From NCBI RefSeq assembly GCF_000972385.1, contig NZ_JXTE01000006.1, forward strand, positions 124,001-188,000: a stretch of 64,000 nucleotides of DNA, in the 5' to 3' direction. Numbering within the stretch: position 1 is the stretch's first letter; each line of letters opens with the position of its first letter. The DNA is from Streptomyces sp. WM6386. Its GTDB lineage: Bacteria > Actinomycetota > Actinomycetes > Streptomycetales > Streptomycetaceae. Positions 56,493 through 64,000 of the stretch are shown piece after piece. Below the pieces are notes generated by a model. That model saw nothing but the letters and a program-made list of their open reading frames with translations. It ran no database searches and was not told the DNA's origin. The position numbers and the translations under genes are program-made.

Positions 56493-57872
56493 ATGACCGC
56501 TGTCCTCGGACTTCCGGGCCCTGCCCTGCACGAGATACCGGAGGCGTTCGTCCCGGAGGAACCCCGGCTCGGCGGCGCGGCGGTGCCCGTACCCCCGGCG
56601 CGACTGGCGGCGCTGAGCAGCACCGGCACGGTGCTCCTGGGCCGACGGCCGGACGACATCCACCTCAGGGAGTTCCGGGCGTCGGTTCTCGCCGAGACCC
56701 GGGCCCTGTTCCGGGTCCCGGACGACCACACCCTCACCATCGTGGCGGCCCGACCGGCGGAACTCTGCCACCTCACCGCCGCCCAGCCCTGGGCCACGGG
56801 CCTGAAGGTGACAGGCACCGGCCCACGCGCCACCGCCTGGCGGTCCGCCGCTGCGACGGCGGAACCCACCGATCCGACCGCCGCGCCAGGTGCGCGGGAG
56901 ACCACCGGCCCAGCCACCGCCACGGTCGAACATGGCGCCGCCGCCCTCTCGGCCACCACGACAGGTGCACGGGAAGCTCCGGGTCCAGCCACCGGGACGG
57001 GTACACGGGGCGCCACCGCCCCGGCCATCCCGGCAGGTGCCTGGGAAACCCCCGGTCCAGCCACCGCGACGGACACGCGAGTGGTTCCCGGCCCGGTCAT
57101 GGCGACGACCCCACAGGAACCCGCCGGCCCGGCCACCACGCCGGGTGCACCGGACCCACCGGCCCCCTCCGCCCACGCCACCACGACGGATGCACGGCGC
57201 ACCCCCACCCCGCTCGCCGTGGTGGCCGACGAGGATCCCGCCTGGCGGGAGCGGCTCGAGGCGGCTCCGGGAGGTGCCTGGCGGGTCGCGGAGCTCACCG
57301 GTACCGCCGAGGTCCTCACCGGGCGAGGTGTCCGCGACGCCGACGTCGCGTTCCTCTGTCCGAGCGGACTGCTCGGTGTCGGCGTCGGCCTCACCGTGGC
57401 CGTGCTCTCGCCGCGGGCCGCGTCCGCGTCGCCGGGGCTGACCCGCGCGCTCGACGTGGCCGGCGCCGCGGTCGGCACCGGTGACCTGGTGATGTTCGCG
57501 CACGCGGTGCGGGACATGGCGGAGAGCGACGCCGTACGCACGGCAGCCGGACGCGAGGCCCGCCGTGCCCTGGTCGCCGACTGGGCGGCCACCCGCGACT
57601 GGGTCACCGCCCCCACGGCCGGGGCGGGGGGCGACACGCTGACGGTCCGTCTGGTCACCGCGCTGCCGCCGGGCACCGTCGCCGGACTCGGCCGGTTCCT
57701 GGAGACCGCCCATCTGGCGTACGGCCTCACGGACCCGGCCGACCCGCGCGCGCTCCGCATCGGTCTGTACGACTCCCTGCGCACCGCCGACATCGCGCGC
57801 CTGCTCGGCCTGCTCGACTACCTCGTGGCCCGCATGACGCCCGCCACGGACCCTGACCAGGAGGGACGATGA
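56493..57872 (+). CDS. phosphoserine-aminotransferase-like protein lacking the PLP lysine, with inserted repeats
   Basis: 459 residues. The ends resemble SerC: PRLGGAAVPVPPARLAALSS and RALFRVPDDHTLTIVAARPA at the N-terminus, VAFLCPSGLLGVGVGLTVAV then LSPRAA in the middle, and RIGLYDSLRTADIARLLGLL at the C-terminus. By alignment from memory with mycobacterial SerC (FAPQKSFASDGGL), the PLP lysine position is Gly292. Between residues 125 and 235 lies a disordered Pro/Thr/Ala insertion with near-tandem units of 24-25 residues starting GARETTGPATAT, GAREAPGPATGT, GAWETPGPATAT. It is probably a non-PLP pseudoenzyme or one with altered chemistry. TGACATG couples it to the gene before. Confidence 0.65.
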   Translation: MTAVLGLPGPALHEIPEAFVPEEPRLGGAAVPVPPARLAALSSTGTVLLGRRPDDIHLREFRASVLAETRALFRVPDDHTLTIVAARPAELCHLTAAQPWATGLKVTGTGPRATAWRSAAATAEPTDPTAAPGARETTGPATATVEHGAAALSATTTGAREAPGPATGTGTRGATAPAIPAGAWETPGPATATDTRVVPGPVMATTPQEPAGPATTPGAPDPPAPSAHATTTDARRTPTPLAVVADEDPAWRERLEAAPGGAWRVAELTGTAEVLTGRGVRDADVAFLCPSGLLGVGVGLTVAVLSPRAASASPGLTRALDVAGAAVGTGDLVMFAHAVRDMAESDAVRTAAGREARRALVADWAATRDWVTAPTAGAGGDTLTVRLVTALPPGTVAGLGRFLETAHLAYGLTDPADPRALRIGLYDSLRTADIARLLGLLDYLVARMTPATDPDQEGR

Positions 57873-58560
57873 CTCCCCGCTCCGACGCCCTCATGATCCT
57901 CAAGCCGGACGCGCTGGACGGCCCGTTCGCCGTGTGCCCGCGTCCCCTCGCCAGGGACGCCGTCCGCGGACTCGTCGACCTGTACGCCGGTCGGCCGCCC
58001 GGACCGTACGAGGTGGACACATCCGACGGCGCCGTCCGCTGGGCCCGGCGCAACGTGGACCGCAAGACCGCGGCCCGGGGCTGGTACGACAAGGAGCTGC
58101 GGTCCCGGCAGGAACGCCTGAGCCGGCTGACCGGCCTCCTGCACTCCCCCGCGCTCACCGGAGACGGTCCCACGCAGACGGCCGGGCTGATCCTCGGGAT
58201 GGCGGGGGGGCGGCCCTCCGCCCTCCCCCCGCGCCCCCGCCCCCGCGCCCCCCCCCCCCGCGGGACGTCCTCGGCCTCTACGCGTACAACACCCACTACA
58301 CCCGGCTCGCCGGCGATCTGACCGCCTACCTCACCGGCAGCGAGGGAGAGATCCTTCTGCTCACGGGCGAGGAGAGCCTGAGCAGCCTGCACATCCTCAA
58401 GGAGGTGGTCCGCCGCGTCGTCCGCTATCCCACCTCGCACTACGACGCCCTGGAGAACCTGCTGCACGTCTCCGACCCCGGGGCGACCGACTGGGCGTAC
58501 TTCGAAGGAACCCTGACGCGGCGCGCCGACCCGGCGCTGTGCGACACCACGGCCCCGTGA
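57869..58560 (+). pseudogene. nucleoside-diphosphate-kinase-like protein, frameshifted in a G/C homopolymer tract
   Basis: The first part, from an ATG overlapping the upstream stop, opens DALMILKPDALDGPFAVC, matching the NDP kinase first strand. At 58201-58260 there are runs of 8 G and 12 or more C, after which the frame is lost. The family resumes one frame over with VLGLYAYNTHYTRLAGDLTA and YPTSHYDALENLLHVSDP, aligning with N-x-x-H-G-S-D and keeping the catalytic His. An extra base in the tract would give one protein of about 230 residues. The tract is prone to slippage and to sequencing error, so loss of function is unproven. Confidence 0.65.
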
Positions 58561-58589
58561 CCGTGATCAGCTGCCCGACCGCGCCCCAG

Positions 58590-58640
58590 TCTGTATAACT
58601 GTGAAAAAATTACCCATATGGCATCAAAAGGAGAATCCTC
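58590..58640 (+). promoter_or_regulatory. AT-rich promoter/leader of the cluster methyltransferase
   Basis: A sharp AT-rich island in very GC-rich DNA: CTGTATAACTGTGAAAAAATT followed by ACCCATATGGCATC and then AAAAGGAGAATCC, a near-consensus ribosome site before the GTG. TATAAC is a plausible -10 element. It implies that the methyltransferase is transcribed separately and strongly. Confidence 0.5.
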
Positions 58641-59321
58641 GTGAGCAGCCCCGCCGACGAGCTCGGCTACGGGAGCATGCGGCTCGACCGCACCGGTCAG
58701 GCCGAGGCCTTCGACGCCATCGGCGACCGCTACGACGAGGCCTTCCCGCACAAGGAGGGCCAGGTCGCGTCCGCCGAGTGGCTCATCAGGTCCCTGCCGG
58801 CCGGGTCTCGCGTGCTGGACCTGGGCTGCGGCACCGGGATCCCGACCGCACGCCAGCTGGCGCAGGGCGGCCTGGACGTCGTCGGGGTCGACCTGTCGGA
58901 GCGGATGGTCACACTGGCCCAGCAACATGTGCCCACCGGGACGTTCCACCGTGCCGACATCGCGGACCTGCGGCCCGACGGCCCCCGGGACCTCGGCCGT
59001 TTCGACGCGGTGGCCGCCTTCTTCTCCCTGCTCATGCTGCCACGGGCCGAGATCCCCCTCGCCGTGCGGACCATCCGCCATCTCCTCGTTCCGGGCGGCC
59101 TGTTCGCCCTGTCGATGGTGGAGGCCGACGTGGACGACTTCTCGATCCCGTTCATCGGCAGCACCATCCGGGTCTCCGGCTATCTCAGGGACGAGCTGCG
59201 CGAGGTCGTGCAGGCGGAGGGCTTCGAGATCGCCGAGGAGTCCTCGTTCTCGTACGCTCCGGCGTCCGTGGACGTGCCGCCCGAGGTGCAGATCTTCCTG
59301 CGCTGCCGACGGCGTAGCTGA
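58641..59321 (+). CDS. class I SAM-dependent methyltransferase closing the cluster
   Basis: 226 residues. Motif I is VLDLGCGTGIPTARQLAQGG, the acidic motif II is VVGVDLSERMVTLAQQHVP, and the post-motif is IRHLLVPGGLFALSMVEADV. Segments FFSLLMLPRAEIPLAVRTIR and EVQIFLRCRRRS correspond to the same positions in the methyltransferase at 5.3 kb, so the two are paralogues. It has its own strong leader and lies at the downstream border of the cluster. Substrate unknown; methylation of the cluster product is possible. Confidence 0.85.
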   Translation: MSSPADELGYGSMRLDRTGQAEAFDAIGDRYDEAFPHKEGQVASAEWLIRSLPAGSRVLDLGCGTGIPTARQLAQGGLDVVGVDLSERMVTLAQQHVPTGTFHRADIADLRPDGPRDLGRFDAVAAFFSLLMLPRAEIPLAVRTIRHLLVPGGLFALSMVEADVDDFSIPFIGSTIRVSGYLRDELREVVQAEGFEIAEESSFSYAPASVDVPPEVQIFLRCRRRS

Positions 59322-59373
59322 CCGCTACCGATCAGCCCGCTGCGTGCGGGCCCGCACGGCCGGAAGGACACGC

Positions 59374-61242
59374 GTGACGAAGCAGCCCGGAGCCGATGGC
59401 GGCACCGGCGGGCAGGCGGCCGGCGTGCACGAGCCTTCCGGTGCCCCGCGTCGGCCCGAGTCCCCCGCACCGTCCTCGACGTCCGGCAAGGCACGCGCCG
59501 CCAAACGCTCCGAGGAGGGTGGCGGGGCCATGCGCCCGCCGCCCCCGGAAGCGCCGGCCGGACGCCCGCTCACCTCCGCGCCGCAGACCGACAGGCTCCG
59601 CTATCTCGATGCGGCGACCCGGCAGATCGCCCGCGGCATGAACCTCGACGAGACGCTGGGCGAACTGTGCCGGGCGGCGGTCCCGGCCTTCGCCGACACG
59701 GCGTTCGTCCATCTGTACGCGCCGCTTCCGGTGGGCGACGAGAGCACCGCCGACGCCGGAGTGCTGCGGCTGCACACCACGGCCCCGCACCCGGACGCCG
59801 CCACCGTCCAGGCGGCCGATGCCGTACAGCCGGCCGCGGACGGTCTGCTCACCAAGCTGCTCCAGGCCGGGCGGCCGGTGTTCGGGAACACTCCGGGTCT
59901 GCGTTCCGTGGTGGCAGAGCTGCTGGGGGTGGTGAACGCGCCGGGCGCGGTGCCGCCCGGACGGCGGCTGATCATCGCTCCGCTGCACGGTCGTAGCCAT
60001 GTGATGGGCAGCGTGGTCCTCATCCGCGGCCCCGGGCGGCCGGATTTCACCTACGACGACCTCCTCGTCGCCTCCCAGCTCGCCACTCACACCGCTCTCG
60101 GCATCCACAAGGCGGTGCTCTACGCGCGCGAGGCGGCCGTGGCGGACGCGTTGCAGCGCACCATGCTCCCGGCGTCCCTGCCCGAGCCGACCGGAGTCGG
60201 GCTGGCCAGCCGCTATCTGCCGTCCTCACGGACCGCGCAGGTCGGCGGCGACTGGTACGACGCGATCCCGCTGCCCGGCAACCGTGTCGCACTGGTCATC
60301 GGCGACGTGATGGGCCATTCCATGACGTCGGCCGCGATCATGGGCCAGCTGCGCACCATCGTGCAGACCCTCGCCGGACTCGACCTCTCCCCCGACGAGA
60401 TCCTGCACCACCTCGACGAGCAGGCCGAGCGGCTGGGCAGCGAGCACACGGCGACCTGCCTCTACGCCATGTACGACCCCGTGCTGCACCGGTTGCTGAT
60501 GTCCAACGCCGGACATCTGCCGCCCGTCCTCCTGCATCCCGACGGCAGCACGGAGGTCGTGCAGGTGCCGCCCGGGGCGCCGATCGGTGTCGGCACCGGT
60601 GGCTTCGAGTCCGTCGAGATGCACGCACCGGCCGGCGCGACCCTGCTGCTGTACACGGACGGTCTGGTGGAGTCCCGCGACTCGGATGTGATGACCGGGG
60701 TGGAGCAGCTGTGCGCGCGGCTGCGGGCGGGCGCCTCGGGAACCCCGGCCCCGGCGCTGGAGGAGCTGTGCGACCGGGCGCTCGGGACGCTGGGGGTGGG
60801 CGACCGGGACGACGACATCGCGCTGCTCGCCGCCCGGTTCAAGGGCATCCGGCCGGACACCGTCGCGTACTGGTACCTGGCTCCGCGTCCGCAGACCGCG
60901 GGCCAGGCCCGGCGGCTGACCCGCAGGACGCTGCGCCAGTGGGGCCTGGAGTCCCTGCTGGAGTCCACCGAGCTCCTGGTCAGCGAGGTGGTGGCGAACG
61001 CCGTGCGGTTCGCCGGCCGGCCGATCACCCTGCGGTTGCTGCGCACGGACGTGCTCCGCTGCGAGGTGGAGGACGACTCGACCGTGGTGCCGAGAATGCG
61101 GCACGCGCAGCTGAGCGACGAGGGCGGCCGGGGGCTGTTCCTGGTCGACCAGCTGGCACAGCGCTGGGGGGCGACCAGGGTGAGCACGGGCAAGGTGGTC
61201 TGGTTCGAACAGCCGCTATCCCGCGGCCGGAACCTCGGCTGA
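59374..61242 (+). CDS. GAF-PP2C(SpoIIE)-HATPase regulatory phosphatase
   Basis: 622 residues. A disordered Pro/Ala leader (1-70) is followed by a GAF sensor (about 75-265). The PP2C/SpoIIE phosphatase has metal-binding segments VGGDWYDAIPL, IGDVMGHSMTSAAIMGQL, LLLYTDGLVE and GDRDDDIALLAARF. The C-terminal anti-sigma-kinase-type ATPase runs ELLVSEVVANAVRFAG ... DEGGRGLFLVDQLAQRWG. Such Streptomyces proteins set the phosphorylation of anti-sigma-factor antagonists in stress and development. The GTG start has GGAAGG upstream. Its 3' end overlaps a small convergent gene. Confidence 0.92.
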   Translation: MTKQPGADGGTGGQAAGVHEPSGAPRRPESPAPSSTSGKARAAKRSEEGGGAMRPPPPEAPAGRPLTSAPQTDRLRYLDAATRQIARGMNLDETLGELCRAAVPAFADTAFVHLYAPLPVGDESTADAGVLRLHTTAPHPDAATVQAADAVQPAADGLLTKLLQAGRPVFGNTPGLRSVVAELLGVVNAPGAVPPGRRLIIAPLHGRSHVMGSVVLIRGPGRPDFTYDDLLVASQLATHTALGIHKAVLYAREAAVADALQRTMLPASLPEPTGVGLASRYLPSSRTAQVGGDWYDAIPLPGNRVALVIGDVMGHSMTSAAIMGQLRTIVQTLAGLDLSPDEILHHLDEQAERLGSEHTATCLYAMYDPVLHRLLMSNAGHLPPVLLHPDGSTEVVQVPPGAPIGVGTGGFESVEMHAPAGATLLLYTDGLVESRDSDVMTGVEQLCARLRAGASGTPAPALEELCDRALGTLGVGDRDDDIALLAARFKGIRPDTVAYWYLAPRPQTAGQARRLTRRTLRQWGLESLLESTELLVSEVVANAVRFAGRPITLRLLRTDVLRCEVEDDSTVVPRMRHAQLSDEGGRGLFLVDQLAQRWGATRVSTGKVVWFEQPLSRGRNLG

Positions 61243-61365
61243 CTCCACGTCGGCGGCGGGTGCCTCGTCCCCGCTCTCGTTCTCGCGCTGCTTCTTCAGG
61301 GCCAGTTCCTTGGCCGTCTTCTCCGAGTGCAGCCGCATCTCGGCCTCGGTCCGAAGGTCGAACAT
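61216..61365 (-). CDS. 49-residue orphan protein
   Basis: GGGAGGTATTG precedes the ATG. The product starts MFDLRTEAEMRLHSEKTAKE, is rich in Lys/Glu and predicted helical for 30 residues, and has an acidic Ala/Pro tail ending PAAG. No membrane segment or known motif. The 3' end overlaps the end of the convergent phosphatase gene by 27 bp. The very good ribosome site and the palindrome upstream suggest a real, regulated small gene. Confidence 0.62.
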   Translation of the reverse strand: MFDLRTEAEMRLHSEKTAKELALKKQRENESGDEAPAADVESAEVPAAG

Positions 61366-61382
61366 CAATACCTCCCTATCGC

Positions 61383-61394
61383 TTGAAGCTTCAA
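61383..61394. promoter_or_regulatory. TTGAAGCTTCAA palindrome
   Basis: A perfect 12-bp palindrome of the TTGA-n4-TCAA kind bound by many MarR-family regulators, placed 18 bp upstream of the small minus-strand gene where it would overlap its promoter. It lies 187 bp before the membrane protein gene on the plus strand. Confidence 0.5.
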
Positions 61395-61580
61395 CATTAG
61401 CCCGCCGACCAGGGCCGAGTCACCGTCACATCGCTCACCCACACAGGTAATTGACACCGCGTTCACCTCTGCGTCGGTTCGTACGTCACCTGCTTGACCT
61501 GGCGCAGCGTGAGCTCGCGGGATGGGCGGTGGTCGCGTACGACTGGGAGGAACGCGTCACCGCCCACCCCAGGGAGAGTC

Positions 61581-62843
61581 ATGACCAACCCCGCTCCCCA
61601 GGCCCGGGCCTCCGCGCTGCTCGGCCGCCCCAAGCTGTGGGTGGTGCCCACCCTCCTGAGCGGACTGCTCGCCCTGCTGCTGTCGCTGCTGTACATGGGC
61701 GGCATCGTCAATCCGCAGGGCGACCTCAAGGACCTGCCGATCGCGCTCGTCAACGCCGACACCGGCAAGCCGCCGGCGGGGCAGGAGCAGAACCTGGGGA
61801 CGCAGATCGCCGCGGCGATCATGTCGGACACCTCGAGCGACAGGGCCGACTGGCGGCAACTCACCCGGACGCAGGCCCAGGACGAGCTGGACTCGGGCAA
61901 GGTCTACGGCGCCCTCGTCATCCCCGCCGACTTCACCGCCTCCGTCGGTGCGCTCACCGGCGCCGGCGCCGGCGCGCGGCCGACGCTCACCGTGCTCACC
62001 AACCCCGGCAAGGGCAGCCTCGGCTCCTCCCTCGCCAGTCAGATCAGCACGCAGACGGCACACCAGGCCTCGCAGACCATCGGCAGGCAGCTCACCCGGT
62101 CGGCCCCGCGGGCCGACGCCACGCAGAAGCTGCTGCTCGCCGACCCCGTGGCCGTCTCCACCGAGGTGGGCCACCCCGTCGGCACCCACAGCGGGCTGGG
62201 GCTGACCGCCTTCTACTACACGCTGCTGCTCGTCCTGGCCGGCTTCATGGGCGGCAACATCATCAGCAACGGCGTCGACACCGCACTCGGCTACGCCGAC
62301 AACGAGATCGGCCCCTGGCACACCCGGCTGCCCACCGTGCCGATCAGCCGTACCCAGACGCTGCTGCTGAAGATGGCGATGACCGCGGGCATCACCGTGC
62401 TCACCGTCTCCCTGGTGATGCTCGCCTGCGTCACGATCCTGGGCATGGACGCGACTCATCTCCCGCTGCTGTGGATCTACTCCTACTGCGCGTCGCTCGC
62501 GGTCGGCCTGGGCGTGCAGGCGATCAACGCCGCGTTCGGCGGCATCGGACAGCTCGTGTCGATGTTCGTGTTCATCGTCCTGGGCCTGCCGTCCTCGGGC
62601 GCCACCGTCCCGCTCCAGGCGGTGCCGGCCTTCTACCGCTTCCTGTCCCACTTCGAGCCCATGCGCCAGCTCGGCGACGGCGTCCGCGCGATCCTCTACT
62701 TCGACGCACGCGGCGACGCGGGCCTCACCCGCGCCTGGACGATGACCGCGCTCGGCGCCGCCCTCGGCATCCTCTTCGGCTTCGCGATGACCGTCTACTA
62801 CGACCGCAAGGGCCACGGCCGCCTGACGCCGCAGCCCGCCTGA
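61581..62843 (+). CDS. DUF3533/YhgE-Pip-like ABC-2-type membrane protein
   Basis: 420 residues. One N-terminal helix (LWVVPTLLSGLLALLLSLLY) is followed by a large outside domain (IALVNADTGKPPAGQEQNLG, DELDSGKVYGALVIPADFTA) and then five membrane helices from about residue 215 (LTAFYYTLLLVLAGFMGGNI ... LGAALGILFGFAMTVYY). The layout matches DUF3533/YhgE proteins of the ABC-2 permease clan, often linked to export or resistance. AGGGAGAGTC precedes the ATG. No ATPase gene is adjacent. Confidence 0.82.
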   Translation: MTNPAPQARASALLGRPKLWVVPTLLSGLLALLLSLLYMGGIVNPQGDLKDLPIALVNADTGKPPAGQEQNLGTQIAAAIMSDTSSDRADWRQLTRTQAQDELDSGKVYGALVIPADFTASVGALTGAGAGARPTLTVLTNPGKGSLGSSLASQISTQTAHQASQTIGRQLTRSAPRADATQKLLLADPVAVSTEVGHPVGTHSGLGLTAFYYTLLLVLAGFMGGNIISNGVDTALGYADNEIGPWHTRLPTVPISRTQTLLLKMAMTAGITVLTVSLVMLACVTILGMDATHLPLLWIYSYCASLAVGLGVQAINAAFGGIGQLVSMFVFIVLGLPSSGATVPLQAVPAFYRFLSHFEPMRQLGDGVRAILYFDARGDAGLTRAWTMTALGAALGILFGFAMTVYYDRKGHGRLTPQPA

Positions 62844-62876
62844 GACGGGCCGCGACGCCGGAGGCGGGTCATGCGG

Positions 62877-63845
62877 TCACGCCGTGCCGAGCGCCGTGCG
62901 CAGGGTCGCGACGGCCTGGTCGATCGCGGCTCGGGCGGCGTGGGTTTCGCGCAGGGCGTTGAGCATGACGAAGTCGTGGATGATGCCCTGGTAGCGGACG
63001 GCGGTGACGGGGACGCCGGCTTCGCGGAGCTTGTTGGCGTAGGCCTCGCCCTCGTCGCGCAGGACGTCGGCCTCGCCGGTGATGACCAGGGCCGGGGGCA
63101 GGCCGGTGAGCTGTTCGGTGCTCGCGCGCAGCGGGGAGGCGGTGATCTGGGCGCGCTCGGCCTCGTCGGTCGTGTACTGGTCCCAGAACCACTCCATGGC
63201 GTCGCGGCGCAGGAAGTAGCCCTGGGCGAACTGGTGGTAGGAGCCGGTGTCGAAGGCGGCGTCGGTGACCGGGTAGAAGAGCACCTGCTGGACCAGGGGG
63301 ACGTCACCGCGCTGCTTGGCCATCAGGGTGAGCGCGGCGGTCATGTTGCCGCCGACGGAGTCCCCCGCGACAGCGATCCGGGAGGCGTCCAGGTCCTTCG
63401 ACGCGCCCTCCCGCACGATCCACTTGGCCACGGCGTAGTTCTGTTCGATCGCGACCGGGTAGCGGGCCTCGGGCGAGAGGTCGTACTCGGGGAAGACCAC
63501 GGCGGCGCCGGCGCCGACGGCGAGTTCGCGGACGAGGCGGTCGTGGGTGTGGGCGTTGCCGAAGACCCAGCCGGCGCCGTGGATGTAGACGATCACGGGG
63601 AGGGTGCCCTGGGCGTCCGCCGGGCGGACGATCCGGGCGCGGACCTCGCCGGTGGGCCCGCCGGACACGGTGATCCACTCCTCGTCGACGGCGGGCCCGG
63701 CGATGTCGCCGGACTGCACCTCGTCGACCACCTTACGGCCCTCGACCGGGCCGAGATCGAAGAGGTACGGCGGGTTCGCGGTCGCCTAGACGAAGGCCTG
63801 GGCGGCGGGCTCGAGGACGGGGCGGGTGCCGGTCTGGTCGGACAT
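62877..63845 (-). pseudogene. alpha/beta-hydrolase (HSL/acetyl-esterase family) with amber codon at position 20
   Basis: A strong ribosome site (GCGAGGAGATCGCC) and ATG at 63845 start MSDQTGTRPVLEPAAQAFV, then TAG (63788-63786), then the same frame continues ATANPPYLFDLGPVEGRKVV and through the full enzyme: oxyanion YIHGAGWVFGN, nucleophile VAGDSVGGNM, acid GEADVLRDEGEAYA and histidine GIIHDFVML. The open part after the stop could restart at a GTG (63731) without a clear ribosome site. One G-to-T change (GAG to TAG) explains the interruption. A truncated but active restart product cannot be excluded. Confidence 0.78.
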
Positions 63846-63933
63846 GGCGATCTCCTCGCAAGGGGTGGCCGCGGGCGCGCTCCGTCGACGCTGTTTCGTC
63901 AGGAGCGGCGGCACATCCATGACTGTAGCGCTC

Positions 63934-63957
63934 GATTTAGTCGTGCACAACTTAATC
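63934..63957. promoter_or_regulatory. 24-bp near-palindromic operator upstream of the hydrolase
   Basis: Left arm GATTTAGTCGTG, right arm CACAACTTAATC; 20 of the 24 positions are symmetric, around a GTGCAC centre. It lies 90-110 bp upstream of the interrupted hydrolase in an AT-rich stretch. Length and shape fit a MarR/OhrR-type repressor, probably encoded divergently just past the window edge. Confidence 0.6.
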
Positions 63958-64000
63958 AAGGACGACTATTTATTTCGCGACTGTTTATGGCTCGATAGAA

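Noticed and set aside
56880..57170. CRISPR-like or VNTR repeat array
   Set aside because: The units are imperfect, about 72-75 bp and in frame within a coding sequence, with no separate spacer pattern. They are treated as a protein repeat insertion.

Overview
The window is high-GC actinobacterial chromosome, almost certainly Streptomyces. Supporting signs are very high GC at third codon positions, frequent GTG/TTG starts preceded by GGAGG-type ribosome sites, overlapping GTGA/ATGA gene junctions, and typical families: a NIT-domain sensor kinase, a GAF-PP2C-HATPase phosphatase, an HTH-nSTAND-WD40 protein and a ROK-controlled xylose locus. I saw no rRNA or tRNA gene and no CRISPR array.

Layout. 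1-9.6 kb: end of a NIT-type sensor kinase, an MHYT membrane sensor, a methyltransferase, an alpha/beta-hydrolase divergent from its probable PadR repressor (with an array of operator half-sites), phosphoglucomutase pgm, a second methyltransferase, a flavin monooxygenase and three small or unassigned genes. 9.6-22.3 kb: a 1122-residue repeat protein, a secreted esterase broken by a one-base frameshift, a small membrane protein, a coupled SNF2 helicase/SWIM pair, GNAT and NUDIX genes, a secreted phytase-like protein and a septum-formation-type membrane protein. 22.5-26.6 kb: xylose use (xylA divergent from xylB, then a ROK repressor), with GTCTC/GAGAC half-sites between xylA and xylB. 26.9-30.5 kb: a Tat-exported amidase, and a GAF-type regulator beside its probable target aldehyde dehydrogenase, closed by a strong terminator. 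30.6-36.7 kb: an integrase remnant, an HTH-nSTAND-WD40 ATPase and a secreted lectin-like protein. 36.7-42.7 kb: a three-gene HSP90/TPR operon.

43-59.3 kb is the most unusual part: a probable biosynthetic cluster that I cannot match to a known product. It has a LuxR-type regulator, a 63-residue peptide with a short exported tail, a PhyH/EctD-like dioxygenase, a zinc dehydrogenase, an A-PCP-C NRPS with a proline-like specificity code, a FemAB/GNAT-like acyltransferase, an MFS exporter, an unrecognised 584-residue protein, an ATP-grasp ligase, a PuuD-like glutamine-amidotransferase-fold hydrolase, a nucleotidyltransferase, a phosphoserine-aminotransferase-like protein that has lost the PLP lysine and gained tandem repeats, a nucleoside-diphosphate-kinase-like protein (frameshifted here) and a methyltransferase. 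The ligase and the PuuD-like hydrolase could be a gamma-glutamyl protect/deprotect pair. The last three kilobases hold a GAF-PP2C phosphatase, a 49-residue orphan gene, a DUF3533/YhgE-like membrane protein, and an alpha/beta-hydrolase interrupted by an amber codon near its N-terminus, with a MarR-type palindrome upstream.

Two apparent frameshifts fall in G/C homopolymers. They may be assembly errors rather than true pseudogenes.
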